In this document: in pieces, positions 42,081 to 57,076 of the stretch
Layout of the letters: each line of letters begins with the position of its first letter
How positions within the stretch are numbered: the first letter of the stretch is position 1
NCBI GenBank assembly: GCA_963728825.1
Contig: CAVSLA010000006.1
Coordinates: 62,001 to 126,000, forward strand
Length of the DNA stretch: 64,000 nt
Direction of reading: 5' to 3'
Source of the DNA: CAVREM01 sp963728825
Lineage (GTDB): Bacteria > Acidobacteriota > Vicinamibacteria > Vicinamibacterales > CAVVIG01
The notes under the pieces: generated by a model
Database searches by the model: none
Told to the model about the DNA's origin: nothing
The model's input: only the letters and a program-made list of their open reading frames with translations
Made by a program: the position numbers and the translations under genes

Positions 42081-42938
42081 ATGGAGAAGCGCCCCGCTCT
42101 CGGTAAAGGCCTCAGCGCGCTCATTCCCGATGCGCCCGAACCCCGGATGTCGACACTCGAGGTCGACATCGATCGGATTGTCCCGAACCGCTTCCAGCCG
42201 CGCGCGCAGATGGACGACGCCCGCCTCGGGGATCTGGCGCAATCGATCAAATCGAACGGAGTGATTCAGCCGATCGTCGTGCGCCGCGACGGCGATCGCT
42301 ATCACATCATCGCCGGGGAGAGACGCTGGCGTGCCGCGCAGAAGGCCGGCTTGCTGCGGATCCCGGTGGTCGTCCGCGACGTGCCGCAGGGCCAGGATCG
42401 GTCGCTGCTCGAAATGGCGCTGGTCGAAAACATCCAGCGCGAGAATCTCAACCCGATCGATGAGGCGCTGGCCTATCGTCGCCTGAGCGAGGAGTTCCAG
42501 CTCACGCAGGAGGCCATTGCCGCCGCCGTCGGCAAAGATCGCGCGTCGGTGGCCAACTTCCAGCGTCTGCTCCGGCTGCCGGCCGAGGTCCAGGCGGAAG
42601 TGGCGGGCGGGACGCTTTCGATGGGTCATGCGCGCGCGCTGCTGTCGCTCAGCGACGAAGCCGACCAGCGTCGCATCGCGCGCGACGTGGTCGCTCGCAG
42701 TCTCTCGGTTCGGGAAACCGAGGCGCTCGTGCGGAAGATCAGCGAAGGCGAGCGGCCGAAGTCGATGCCGACAGCCAAGCCGGCCGACGTCCACACCCGC
42801 GCCGCCGAGGACCGCCTGCGTCTGCGTCTCGGCACGCGCGTTCGCATCGTCCGACAAGGCAATCGCGGCCGCATCGAAATCGAGTTCGGCTCCGAAGACG
42901 AATTGATCCGGATCTTCGATCAACTCACAGCGTCATAA
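42081..42938 (+). CDS. parB: Chromosome partitioning CTPase ParB (Spo0J)
   Basis: 285 residues from ATG 42081 (GGAAGGAAG upstream). N-terminal ParA-stimulating EKRPALGKGLSALIPD; CTP-binding domain with RFQPRAQMDD, NGVIQPIVVRR and the box GERRWRAAQKAG; ALVENIQRENLNPIDEA; helix-turn-helix ELTQEAIAAAVGKDRASVANFQRLLRLP-type parS-binding segment; and a C-terminal dimerisation domain (NRGRIEIEFGSEDELIRIFDQL). It would load at the parS in rsmG. Confidence 0.96.
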   Translation: MEKRPALGKGLSALIPDAPEPRMSTLEVDIDRIVPNRFQPRAQMDDARLGDLAQSIKSNGVIQPIVVRRDGDRYHIIAGERRWRAAQKAGLLRIPVVVRDVPQGQDRSLLEMALVENIQRENLNPIDEALAYRRLSEEFQLTQEAIAAAVGKDRASVANFQRLLRLPAEVQAEVAGGTLSMGHARALLSLSDEADQRRIARDVVARSLSVRETEALVRKISEGERPKSMPTAKPADVHTRAAEDRLRLRLGTRVRIVRQGNRGRIEIEFGSEDELIRIFDQLTAS

Positions 42939-42944
42939 AGCGTC

Positions 42945-43100
42945 CGCTCCAGCGCACAGAAGCGCCTGCGGCCATGCGAGCCCGAGGACCACTGAATCCG
43001 ACCCTTCGACAGGCTCAGGGTCGTCCCGAACAACGTCGAGGGACGAGGGCGAGCATCATCGTAAGAACGCGCTGGGGGTGGGGCCCCAGCGCAACTGAAG
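42945..43100. repeat. Dispersed palindromic repeats between parB and selD
   Basis: Holds a single diverged copy of the yidC-jag unit (AAGCGCCTGCGGCCATGC near 42962 and GAACGCGCTGGGGGTGGGG/CCCCAGCGC at 43064-43093) interrupted by a second, different element, CCCTTCGACAGGCTCAGGG (about 43002-43020) with an inverted partner CGTCGAGGGACGAGGG. The palindromes may terminate parB transcription before selD. Confidence 0.75.
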
Positions 43101-43112
43101 AAAGGAGCACAC

Positions 43113-44150
43113 ATGCGCCTGACTCACATGGTCGCCTGCGCCGGTTGAGCGAGCAAACTCGCCGCTGGCGAGCTCGCTCAGGTGCTGAGCGCCATCCCCG
43201 CCGACCCTGACGACCGCGTCCTCGTCGACTTCCGGACCGCGGACGATGCGGGTGTGTACCGCTGGGAGGGAGGACCGGCGCTGGTCCAGACCGTCGACTT
43301 CTTCACGCCGATCGTCGACGACCCGTACACCTATGGCGAGATCGCCGCGGCCAACGCGCTCAGTGACGTCTACGCGATGGGCGGCCGGCCGCTGACCGCG
43401 CTCGCGATCGCGGCGTTTCCGAAAGAAGGACTGGAGCGCGACACGATCAAGAAGATCTTCCAGGGCGGGTTCGACCAGCTCAGGAAGGCAGGCGTCGCCC
43501 TGCTCGGCGGCCACACCATCCAGGATCCCGAAATCAAATTCGGCTACGCCGTCACCGGCGCCGTCGAGCCCGATCGGATGCTCACCAATAGTGGCGCGCG
43601 CCCGGGAGACGTCCTCTTTCTCACCAAACCGATCGGCACGGGCATCGTCGCCACCGCGCTCAAGTTCGACCGGATCGACGCAGTCCGGGCGGACGCCGCG
43701 ATCCAGTCGATGCGGACTTTGAACCGGGCCGCGGCCGAGGCGATTGGATCGTTGCCGCCTGGAGCGGTTCACGCCTGTACCGACATCACCGGGTTCGGAC
43801 TGGCGGGGCACGCCACGGAAATGGCCGCTGCGAGCCGTGTCACGCTGGTCGTTCGGGCGGGCGACGTGCCGGCGTTCGAAGGGGTGGCCGCGATTGCCGC
43901 GCAAAACCGCTCGGGAGGGCTCACGACGAACCAGGAATATTTTGGTCCCGGGCTCGAGATCGCCCCGGTTGTACCGGAGTCACTGATTAGTCTGTTGTTC
44001 GACCCGCAAACCTCAGGGGGTCTGTTAGTTGCGGTGTCACCCGAGACGGAGGGCGACCTGGTGGCGGCGTTCGCCCGAGCCGGCGTGCTGGCGGTGCGCC
44101 TTGGATCGGTCAGCCCGGCCGCTGGCGATACCCGCGTCCGCGTGATATAA
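43113..44150 (+). CDS. selD: Selenide, water dikinase, predicted selenoprotein (in-frame UGA)
   Basis: 345 residues if codon 12 (TGA, 43146-43148) is read as selenocysteine. SelD makes selenophosphate from selenide and ATP. The ATG at 43113 has AAAGGAG eight bases upstream, and the frame MRLTHMVACAG-U-ASKLAAGELAQVL aligns Sec with the active-site Cys/Sec of SelD, followed by the conserved Lys. Without readthrough, the remaining frame (from about 43182) lacks the catalytic residue. Downstream signatures: LVDFRTADDAGVY, LVQTVDFFTPIVDDPYTYGEIAAANALSDVYAMGG, LLGGHTIQDPEIKFGYAVTG and ITGFGLAGHA. A hairpin right after the UGA supports Sec insertion. selA, selB and selC are not in this window. Confidence 0.93.
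43146..43180 (+). promoter_or_regulatory. Putative bacterial SECIS hairpin in selD
   Basis: Directly at the UGA codon, TGAGCGAG (43146-43153) pairs with CTCGCTCA (43173-43180) and CTCGCC (43158-43163) with GGCGAG (43067+100 to 43172, i.e. 43167-43172), leaving a CAAA bulge and a GCT apical loop. Bacterial SECIS elements are hairpins immediately 3' of the UGA that bind SelB, so position and strength fit. Confidence 0.8.
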
Positions 44151-44309
44151 AATGGCTGTTTCGTCCCGACGCCGCGAGGCCCGAAAGAACGCTCCTCACT
44201 GACAGATGAATCGCCTGGCACTCAACTCTACGTTCCGGCCGCGCCGCGCTTGTGAAATACGGCGCAAGCTCGCCGGGCGCCGCCGAAACGCCCGGCGCGC
44301 GAGCCACCG

Positions 44310-44858
44310 ATGACGAACCGGACCGCTGCGAAGCGCTACGCGCGCGCGCTTTTCGACGTGGCGTTGAAGGAGCAGCAGGACCTCGCCGCGATCGACCGTG
44401 ACCTCACGGCCTTCATCGAGCTCGTCAAGCAGCATCCGATGTTCGAAAAGGTGTTGTTGAATCCGGCGATTCCCGCGCCGCGCAAGCGCGCCGCCGTCGC
44501 GGCCGTCATCAGCCGCGAGACGCTGGCGCCGGCGCTGGCCAAGCTGCTGGTGCTGCTGGCGGAGCGCGATCGTCTGGTGCTGCTGCCCGACCTGCTGGCC
44601 GCGTTTCGCGATCGCATGCTCGATTTCCAGAAGGTGGTGCGGGCCGAGGTGGTGACCGCCGAACCGCTTTCCGCGGATCGTGCGACGGCGGTCGAGCGGG
44701 GCCTGGCGCAGCTCTCCGGCCGGAACGTCGTGATGGAAACGCACGTCGATCCAGCGATTCTCGGCGGGGTCGTCGCGCGCATCGGCAGCACGGTCTACGA
44801 CGCCAGCATCGCCACGCAGCTGCAGAAGATGAAACAGAGGCTGATCGACAACGTGTAG
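44310..44858 (+). CDS. atpH: ATP synthase F1 delta subunit
   Basis: 182 residues, typical. Links F1 to the peripheral stalk. N-terminal helical domain TAAKRYARALFDVALKEQQDLAAIDRDL and the C-terminal conserved segment VVTAEPLSADRATAVERGLAQLSGRNVVMETHVDPAILGGVVARIGSTVYDASIATQL. First gene of an F1 cluster (atpH-A-G-D-C). The F0 genes atpB, atpE and atpF do not precede it; selD lies upstream, separated by about 160 bases that presumably hold the promoter. Confidence 0.95.
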   Translation: MTNRTAAKRYARALFDVALKEQQDLAAIDRDLTAFIELVKQHPMFEKVLLNPAIPAPRKRAAVAAVISRETLAPALAKLLVLLAERDRLVLLPDLLAAFRDRMLDFQKVVRAEVVTAEPLSADRATAVERGLAQLSGRNVVMETHVDPAILGGVVARIGSTVYDASIATQLQKMKQRLIDNV

Positions 44859-44894
44859 GGGCCGCCGGCCTCTCAGCCCCGACAGGATTGAAAG

Positions 44895-46421
<1,527 letters not shown>

Positions 46422-46424
46422 CGT

Positions 46425-47315
46425 ATGCCATCACTCATTGACCTGCGGCGCCGGGTTCGCGCCGTCAAGAACACGCAGCAGATCACCAAGGCCATGAAAA
46501 TGGTCGCGGCATCGAAGCTGCGGCGCGCCCAGGAACGGATCATGAGCGCGCGCCCGTATGCCAATCAGATGCAGCGCGTGCTCGGCGGCCTGGCCGGCCG
46601 CGTCGACGCCGCGATCCATCCACTCCTCAGCGTGCGAGAAGCGTCGCCGTCGAGCCGGACGCTGGTGATCGTGGTGACCGCGGACAAAGGCCTGTGCGGC
46701 AGCTTCAACACCAACGTCATCAAGGGGGCCGGCGGATTCGTGACGACCAGCACCCAACCGTGCTCGTTGGGGCTGGTCGGCAGAAAAGGGCGCGACTACT
46801 TCGGCCGTCGCGGTTTCGAGGTGCTGTTCGAGCAGGTGAATATCTTCCAGAAGCTCCGCTTCGAGGATGCGCAATCGATCGCGAAGACGGCGATGGAGGA
46901 GTTCACGTCCGGGCGGGCCGATCGCGTGATGCTGGTCTACAACGAGTTCAAGTCGGTGATGTCGCAGCGGGTCGTCGTCGAGCAGCTGCTGCCGATCGTG
47001 CGCGAGCAGGTCGATCCGGGCCCGGCCAAAACCGGTCAGCCCGGCCTTCTCGTGAATCTGACGGACTACCTCTACGAACCGTCGCCGCAGGAGATCTTCA
47101 ACCAGCTGCTGCCGCGCTACATCGAGGTGCAGGTCTACCGCGCGCTGCTCGAATCGAACGCCGCGTTTTTCGCGGCGCAGATGACGGCGATGGACACGGC
47201 GACCAAGAACTCGGCGGAAATGATCGGCAGTCTGACGCTCTACATGAACAAGGTGCGCCAGGCGGCGATCACCAGGGAAATCATCGAGGTCGTATCGGGC
47301 GCGCAAGCCTTGTAA
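46425..47315 (+). CDS. atpG: ATP synthase F1 gamma subunit
   Basis: 296 residues. The rotating central shaft. Long N-terminal helix LRRRVRAVKNTQQITKAMKMVAASKLRRAQ, the central TADKGLCGSFNTNVIK and the C-terminal coiled-coil ESNAAFFAAQMTAMDTATKNSAEMIGSLTLYMNKVRQAAITREIIEVVSGAQAL are canonical. Start ATG just after atpA. Confidence 0.97.
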   Translation: MPSLIDLRRRVRAVKNTQQITKAMKMVAASKLRRAQERIMSARPYANQMQRVLGGLAGRVDAAIHPLLSVREASPSSRTLVIVVTADKGLCGSFNTNVIKGAGGFVTTSTQPCSLGLVGRKGRDYFGRRGFEVLFEQVNIFQKLRFEDAQSIAKTAMEEFTSGRADRVMLVYNEFKSVMSQRVVVEQLLPIVREQVDPGPAKTGQPGLLVNLTDYLYEPSPQEIFNQLLPRYIEVQVYRALLESNAAFFAAQMTAMDTATKNSAEMIGSLTLYMNKVRQAAITREIIEVVSGAQAL

Positions 47316-47331
47316 TCGGCGAAGAGAACTT

Positions 47332-48773
<1,442 letters not shown>

Positions 48774-48774
<1 letters not shown>

Positions 48775-49196
48775 TGGCGTTACCGACGCACTTACAGCTG
48801 CAGATCGTCTCGGCCGACCGCTCGCTCGTCAACGAGCGGGTCGACGAAGTCGAGATCCCGGGCGCGGACGGCTATTTCGGCGTCCTGCCCGGTCACACGC
48901 CGTTGCTCGCGCTGCTCGGCGCCGGGGAGCTGTGGTACCGGCAGGGCCAGGAGAAGCACTACCTGGCGATCGCCTTCGGCTTCGCAGAGGTATTGCCCGA
49001 CCGCGTGACGATCCTCGCGCAAATCGCCGAACGCGCCGACGAAATCGACGTCGCGCGCGCCGAGGCGGCGAAGAAGCGCGCCGAGGCGCGGCTGACGTCG
49101 GCGGCGGTCGACATGGATTTCGAGCGCGCCCGCCTCGCGATGCTCAAGTCCCTGGTCAGGCTGCAGGTGGCAAGTCGGGCTAGAATTCGTTCGTAA
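48774..49196 (+). CDS. atpC: ATP synthase F1 epsilon subunit
   Basis: 140 residues. N-terminal beta-sandwich (LQLQIVSADRSLVNERVDEVEIPGADGYFGVLPGHTPLLALLGAGELWYRQ) and the C-terminal helical hairpin (ARAEAAKKRAEARL) that can inhibit ATP hydrolysis. Last F1 gene. Its TAA is followed without a gap by the TTG of the exporter permease gene. Confidence 0.95.
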
Positions 49197-49991
49197 TTGC
49201 TAGCCAACCTCTCACAACTGTTCCGCTACCGCGGTCTCATCTGGAGCCTTGTCGCGCGCGAGCTGAAGGCACGCTACCGCGGCTCGGTGCTCGGCTTTCT
49301 CTGGTCGTTCATCAACCCGCTGCTGCTGCTGGCCATCTACTCGTTCATCTTCACGACCATCATGCCGAACCGGATGACCGGCGTGCAGCCCTACGCGCTC
49401 TTCCTGGTGTGCGGCATCCTGCCGTGGAACTGGTTCGCGACGTCGCTCAACGAAGCGGCCGGCTCGCTGATTGCCGGCGGCAATCTGATCAAGAAAGTGC
49501 TGTTCCCCGCCGAAGTGCTGCCGATCGTCACCGTGGTGGCGAACATGATGCACTTTTTCCTGGCGCTGCCGATCGTGATCGCCGTGCTGCTCGCCTACCG
49601 CCACTGGCCCGATCCTGCCGGCCTGCTCTGGTTCCCGCTGGTCGTCCTGGTTCAGCTGATCTTCTCGGTCGGCCTCGCGCTGATCCTCGCGGCGCTGACC
49701 GTGCATTTTCGCGACATCCGCGACATCCTCAGCAACGTGCTGATGTTGTGGTTCTTCATTACACCGATCATCTACTTCTACGACCAGCTCGAGGTGCGGC
49801 CCTACAAGTGGCTGTTCAATCTCAATCCGATGACCCACCTCGCCATCTCGTACCAGGAAATCCTCTTCTTCAACGGACCGTTCGGTCACTGGAAGTGGCT
49901 GCTCGCCCTGGGCGCCGCGTCGATCGCCGTGTTCCTGGCGGGCTACTGGCTGTTCGATCGACTGCGGGATTCGTTCGCCGAGGTGGTGTAG
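49197..49991 (+). CDS. ABC-2 type polysaccharide exporter permease (Wzm-like)
   Basis: 264 residues with six hydrophobic segments, the pattern of ABC-2/Wzm/TagG permeases. N-terminal amphipathic RELKARYRGSVLGFLWSFINPLLLLAIYSFIFTTIM and NWFATSLNEAAGSLIAGGNLIKKVLFPAEVLP are family signatures. With the Wzt-like ATPase encoded next it would export lipid-linked O-antigen or a similar polysaccharide across the inner membrane. The start is a TTG directly after the atpC stop, so it may be co-transcribed with the ATP synthase genes. Confidence 0.9.
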   Translation: MLANLSQLFRYRGLIWSLVARELKARYRGSVLGFLWSFINPLLLLAIYSFIFTTIMPNRMTGVQPYALFLVCGILPWNWFATSLNEAAGSLIAGGNLIKKVLFPAEVLPIVTVVANMMHFFLALPIVIAVLLAYRHWPDPAGLLWFPLVVLVQLIFSVGLALILAALTVHFRDIRDILSNVLMLWFFITPIIYFYDQLEVRPYKWLFNLNPMTHLAISYQEILFFNGPFGHWKWLLALGAASIAVFLAGYWLFDRLRDSFAEVV

Positions 49992-50018
49992 TGGGAGGAC
50001 GCAAAGGGTGAATCTCCG

Positions 50019-51329
50019 ATGAACGCCATCACCCTCTCGAACGTCTCCAAGATCTACCGCAAGTACAGCGGGCGCCAGTTCGCCACGTTGAAGAGCGCCC
50101 TGCTGCAGCGCAGCATCCTCGCCGAACTGAGTCCGACCGAGACGTTCCCGGCGTTGCAGGACGTGTCGTTTGCCGTCGCGGCCGGCCGGACCTGCGGCGT
50201 GATCGGCCGCAACGGTTCGGGCAAGAGCACCGCGTTGAAGCTGGTCGCCGGCATCACCAAACCGACCAGCGGCACGGTGACGGTTCAGGGACGGGTCTCG
50301 GCGCTGATCGAGCTCGGCGCGGGGTTCCACCCGGAGATCTCCGGCCGCGAGAACGTGTTCATCAACGGCATCATGCTCGGTCTGACGCGCCGCGAGATCG
50401 AGCGCCGGTTCGACGAGATCGTCGAGTTCGCGGAGCTGCGCGAGTTCATCGAGGCGCCGGTCAAGACCTATTCGTCAGGCATGTACATGCGGCTCGGCTT
50501 TGCGGTGGCGATCCACGTCGATCCTGACGTGCTGCTGGTCGACGAGGTGCTGGCGGTCGGCGATGAAGGCTTCACGCACAAGTGCCTGGACAAGTTCGCC
50601 GAGTTCCGCCGCACCGGCAAGACTATCCTCCTGGTGACGCACTCGCTCGGTCTGGTCGAGCGCTTCTGCGACGAGGCGATCTGGCTCGACGAGGGGCGCC
50701 TGCGATCGCAGGGCGATCCCAAGCGGGTCGTGGACGCCTACCTGGCGGCGGTCGAGAAGTCCGAGGACGCGCTGCTCGCGACGACGACGGCGAAAGCGGT
50801 GGCGGCTGCGGCGCCCACCGAGCCGCCGACCGCCGTTCCCGACCAGAGCGAGCTGAAGAACCTCTTTCAGGCCGTGGAAGGCCGCTGGGGGTCGCGGCAA
50901 ATCGAGATCACGCGCGTGACGCTGTTCGGGCGCGACGGCGAATCGTTCATCTTCCACACCGGCGAGGCGATGCGCGTCACGATGCGGATCGTCGCGCACG
51001 CCCCCGCCACCGACTTCGTCTTCGGTGTCAGCTTCTTCAACGCCGACGGCGTGTGCTGTTACGGCACCAACACCTACATCGAACAGATGGACCCGCTCCG
51101 CATGGAGGGCGAGGTCGAAGTCACCTTTGCGATCGACAGCCTCGATCTCGTCGAGGGCACCTACAAGATCGACGTGGCGGTTCACACCTGCGACGGCTAC
51201 CCCTACGACTATCATCGGCTGCTCTACACGTTCCGGGTCAAATCGCGGACCCCTGACGTCGGCATCTACCGGCCCAAACACCATTGGTCGTTCTCTCAGG
51301 GGATTGCGTTCAAGGACCAGAGCTCCTGA
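50019..51329 (+). CDS. Polysaccharide ABC exporter ATPase with Wzt-type C-terminal domain
   Basis: 436 residues. Residues about 1-245 are the nucleotide-binding domain: Walker A GRNGSGKSTALKL, signature TYSSGMYMRLGFAVAIH, Walker B VLLVDEVLAVGDEGFTHKC. Residues about 280-430 form a beta-sandwich like the Wzt C-terminal carbohydrate-binding domain (RVTLFGRDGESFIFHTGEAMRVTMRI; VFGVSFFNADGVCCYGTNTY), which in O9a-type systems recognises the modified glycan end. The stop overlaps the next start (TGATG). The substrate glycan is unknown. Confidence 0.92.
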   Translation: MNAITLSNVSKIYRKYSGRQFATLKSALLQRSILAELSPTETFPALQDVSFAVAAGRTCGVIGRNGSGKSTALKLVAGITKPTSGTVTVQGRVSALIELGAGFHPEISGRENVFINGIMLGLTRREIERRFDEIVEFAELREFIEAPVKTYSSGMYMRLGFAVAIHVDPDVLLVDEVLAVGDEGFTHKCLDKFAEFRRTGKTILLVTHSLGLVERFCDEAIWLDEGRLRSQGDPKRVVDAYLAAVEKSEDALLATTTAKAVAAAAPTEPPTAVPDQSELKNLFQAVEGRWGSRQIEITRVTLFGRDGESFIFHTGEAMRVTMRIVAHAPATDFVFGVSFFNADGVCCYGTNTYIEQMDPLRMEGEVEVTFAIDSLDLVEGTYKIDVAVHTCDGYPYDYHRLLYTFRVKSRTPDVGIYRPKHHWSFSQGIAFKDQSS

Positions 51330-51796
51330 TGTTGACCAGGTTCGAGGCGGTCGCCTTGGCCGAGCGGCTGCGGCGCGAAGGCACGCAGGTCGTTTTCACC
51401 AACGGTGTCTTCGATCTGCTGCATCCCGGCCACGTCCGGTATCTGCAGCAGGCGCGCCGGCTGGGCGGCGCGTTGATCGTCGGCCTCAACTCGGATCGAT
51501 CGGTCCGGGCCATCAAGGGCGCCGGCCGGCCGATCACGTCTCAGGAGGAGCGCGCCGAGATTCTGGCGGCGCTCGACTGCGTCGACGCCGTGGTCGTGTT
51601 CGACGAAGAGACCCCGCACGAGATCATCGCCGCCCTTCAGCCGGATGTGCTCGTCAAGGGCGCCGATTGGGCAGAGAACGCCATCGTCGGCCGCGATACC
51701 GTCGAAGCCCGCGGCGGCCGCGTCGTCCGCATGGCGATCGAGCCGGGCCATTCCACCACGGCGATCATCGAGAAGATCCGCTCGCACGCTGAGTAA
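51329..51796 (+). CDS. rfaE2: D-glycero-beta-D-manno-heptose 1-phosphate adenylyltransferase
   Basis: 155 residues from ATG 51329. Cytidylyltransferase-like fold with FTNGVFDLLHPGHVRYLQQARRLGG (HxGH motif), VGLNSDRSVRAIKG, PDVLVKGADW and the C-terminal GHSTTAIIEKI. This is the stand-alone form of the HldE/RfaE C-terminal domain and makes ADP-heptose for the LPS inner core, fitting the exporter genes upstream. The kinase half is not present here. Confidence 0.9.
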   Translation: MLTRFEAVALAERLRREGTQVVFTNGVFDLLHPGHVRYLQQARRLGGALIVGLNSDRSVRAIKGAGRPITSQEERAEILAALDCVDAVVVFDEETPHEIIAALQPDVLVKGADWAENAIVGRDTVEARGGRVVRMAIEPGHSTTAIIEKIRSHAE

Positions 51797-51864
51797 TTGG
51801 GTAATCTGGTGATCTGGTGATTGTTACGAGCGTTAGGTCCTATTACCCGATTGCCCAATTACTC
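51791..51864. terminator. Long imperfect inverted repeat between rfaE2 and mfd
   Basis: GAGTAATTGGGTAAT (51791-51805) and ATTGCCCAATTACTC (51850-51864) are complementary with one mismatch, enclosing 44 bases that include direct repeats of CTGGTGAT. It overlaps the rfaE2 stop and precedes the mfd TTG by 11 bases. It could attenuate transcription into mfd or be a dispersed repeat. Confidence 0.5.
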
Positions 51865-51875
51865 GACTAACCGAT

Positions 51876-55454
<3,579 letters not shown>

Positions 55455-55475
55455 AATACTGGGTTCCAAGGATTT

Positions 55476-56555
55476 ATGATGATCACAGCTGCTACGTTCC
55501 GTCGCGCGACCGCGGTCCTCCTGACGGTCGCCCTCGCCGGCATCGCCGCCCGGGCGGAGGTCATCGAGCAGATTCTCGTCCGGGTCAACGGCGAACTGTT
55601 CACCAAGACCGATCTCGAGACCCGCCAGATTGCCGCGCTGCGCGAGATGGGTCAGCGTCTCGATCCGACCAACGCCAATCTGGGCGACGCCCAGCTGCGG
55701 AAGATGCTCGACGAAGTGACGCCGAACCTCATGGTCGACGTCATCGACGAGATGCTGCTCGTTCAGCGGGGCAAAGAGCTCGGCTACAAGTTGGGCGACG
55801 AGCAATTCAACGGCATCCTCGACGGACTGAAGAAGGAAAACAAGATCGAGAACGACGAGCAGCTCAAACAGGCGCTCGAGCAGGAGGGCATCACCCTCGC
55901 CGATCTCAGGCGCAATATCGAGCGGCGGATGCTGGTGTCGCGGGTCGAGCAGAACGAGATCCTCGGTCGGATTGCGGTCTCGGAAGTGGAAGCCAAGGAG
56001 TACTACGACGCCCACTTGAGCGAGTTCACGACGCCGCCCAGCGTCACGCTGCGGGAAATCTTCGTGTCGCTGCCGACCGAAGCGCTGACGCCGGCGCAGG
56101 ACGCGGCGGCGCGCGACAAGGCGGCTCAGATTCGCCAGCGCGCCACCGCCGGCGAGAGTTTCGAGGCGCTCGCCGCCGAGCTGTCAGATGCGCCGTCGAA
56201 GGCGAACGCCGGCCTGATCGGACCGCTCAACGTCGCCGACCTCTCGCCCGACCTGCGCAAGCTGGTCGAATCGATGAAGCCCGGACAGATCAGCGACACC
56301 CTCCGTTCGGCGCGCGGCTACCAGGTGCTCAAGCTCGAATCGTTGACGCCGCCGACCACCATGCCGTTCGATGAGGCCAAGGCGCAGATCAGCGAGCGTG
56401 TGTTCACGGACAAGCGGCGCGAGGAATACGAGAAATTCCTCGAGCGGCTGCGCGGGCAGGCGATCATCGAGTGGAAAAACGACGAGCTCAAGAAAGCCTA
56501 CGATCAGGGCGTCGCGGCGCAGAAGAAGCAGCAGGCACAGCCGGCGCGCGGCTAG
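55476..56555 (+). CDS. SurA-like periplasmic peptidyl-prolyl isomerase
   Basis: 359 residues with a signal peptide (FRRATAVLLTVALAGIAARAE, cleavage about residue 27). A SurA-N chaperone domain (VNGELFTKTDLETRQIAAL; IDEMLLVQRGKELGYKL) and a parvulin domain (about 185-290: VTLREIFVSLPTEALTPAQ, RATAGESFEALAAELSDAPSKANAGLIGPL, ARGYQVLKLES). It assists folding of outer-membrane proteins in the periplasm. Signal peptide and domains imply a diderm envelope. It is followed after six bases by the NusG paralogue. Confidence 0.88.
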   Translation: MMITAATFRRATAVLLTVALAGIAARAEVIEQILVRVNGELFTKTDLETRQIAALREMGQRLDPTNANLGDAQLRKMLDEVTPNLMVDVIDEMLLVQRGKELGYKLGDEQFNGILDGLKKENKIENDEQLKQALEQEGITLADLRRNIERRMLVSRVEQNEILGRIAVSEVEAKEYYDAHLSEFTTPPSVTLREIFVSLPTEALTPAQDAAARDKAAQIRQRATAGESFEALAAELSDAPSKANAGLIGPLNVADLSPDLRKLVESMKPGQISDTLRSARGYQVLKLESLTPPTTMPFDEAKAQISERVFTDKRREEYEKFLERLRGQAIIEWKNDELKKAYDQGVAAQKKQQAQPARG

Positions 56556-56561
56556 CGACCG

Positions 56562-57053
56562 TTGCAGAGCTGGTTCGCCGTCTGGACGCGCTCGCGGCAC
56601 GAGCAGGTCGTGCGCGAACAGCTCGAGAAGAAAGCGATCGCGGCGTTCCTGCCGACCATCTCCAAGTGGAGCCGGTGGAAAGATCGCAAGAAGAAGATCG
56701 ATTGGCCGCTCTTCCCCGGCTACTGCTTCGCGCGCTTCGATCCCGAGAACACTCTGGCGGTGCTGAAATGCTCGGGGGTGGTGAGCATTGTGTCGTTCGA
56801 GGGTAAGCCGGCGCCGATTCCGGAATACGAGCTCGACAGCATCAGGCTGCTGGTGACCAGCGAGCTCCAGTTCGACCCGTGCCCGATGATCAAGGAGGGC
56901 ATGATGGTCGAAGTGATTCATGGGCCGCTGCGCGGCGTGATCGGCCGGCTGATGCGCAAAGACACCGCTCGAGCGCGGCTCGTGCTCTCGGTCGACTTGA
57001 TCGGTCAGGCGGTCAGTGTCGATGTCGATGCGGCGGATGTGAAGGCGTATTAG
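56562..57053 (+). CDS. NusG-paralogue transcription antiterminator (UpxY/LoaP-like)
   Basis: 163 residues, TTG start. NusG N-terminal domain: QSWFAVWTRSRHEQVVREQLEKKAIAAFLPTISKWSRWKDRKKKIDWPLFPGYCFARFD. C-terminal KOW domain: MIKEGMMVEVIHGPLRGVIGRLMRKD. The form fits specialised NusG proteins such as UpxY, LoaP or RfaH rather than house-keeping NusG, which normally neighbours secE and rplK. Such factors usually allow read-through of long polysaccharide or secondary-metabolite operons. Here it sits between surA-like and dus with no long operon adjacent, so its target is unclear. Confidence 0.85.
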   Translation: MQSWFAVWTRSRHEQVVREQLEKKAIAAFLPTISKWSRWKDRKKKIDWPLFPGYCFARFDPENTLAVLKCSGVVSIVSFEGKPAPIPEYELDSIRLLVTSELQFDPCPMIKEGMMVEVIHGPLRGVIGRLMRKDTARARLVLSVDLIGQAVSVDVDAADVKAY

Positions 57054-57076
57054 TCGACGACTGTGGACTGACGACT

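Noticed and set aside
43113..43148. selD as a pseudogene broken by a nonsense codon
   Set aside because: The stop is UGA, at the Sec position of SelD, followed by a hairpin; both frame and RBS are intact.
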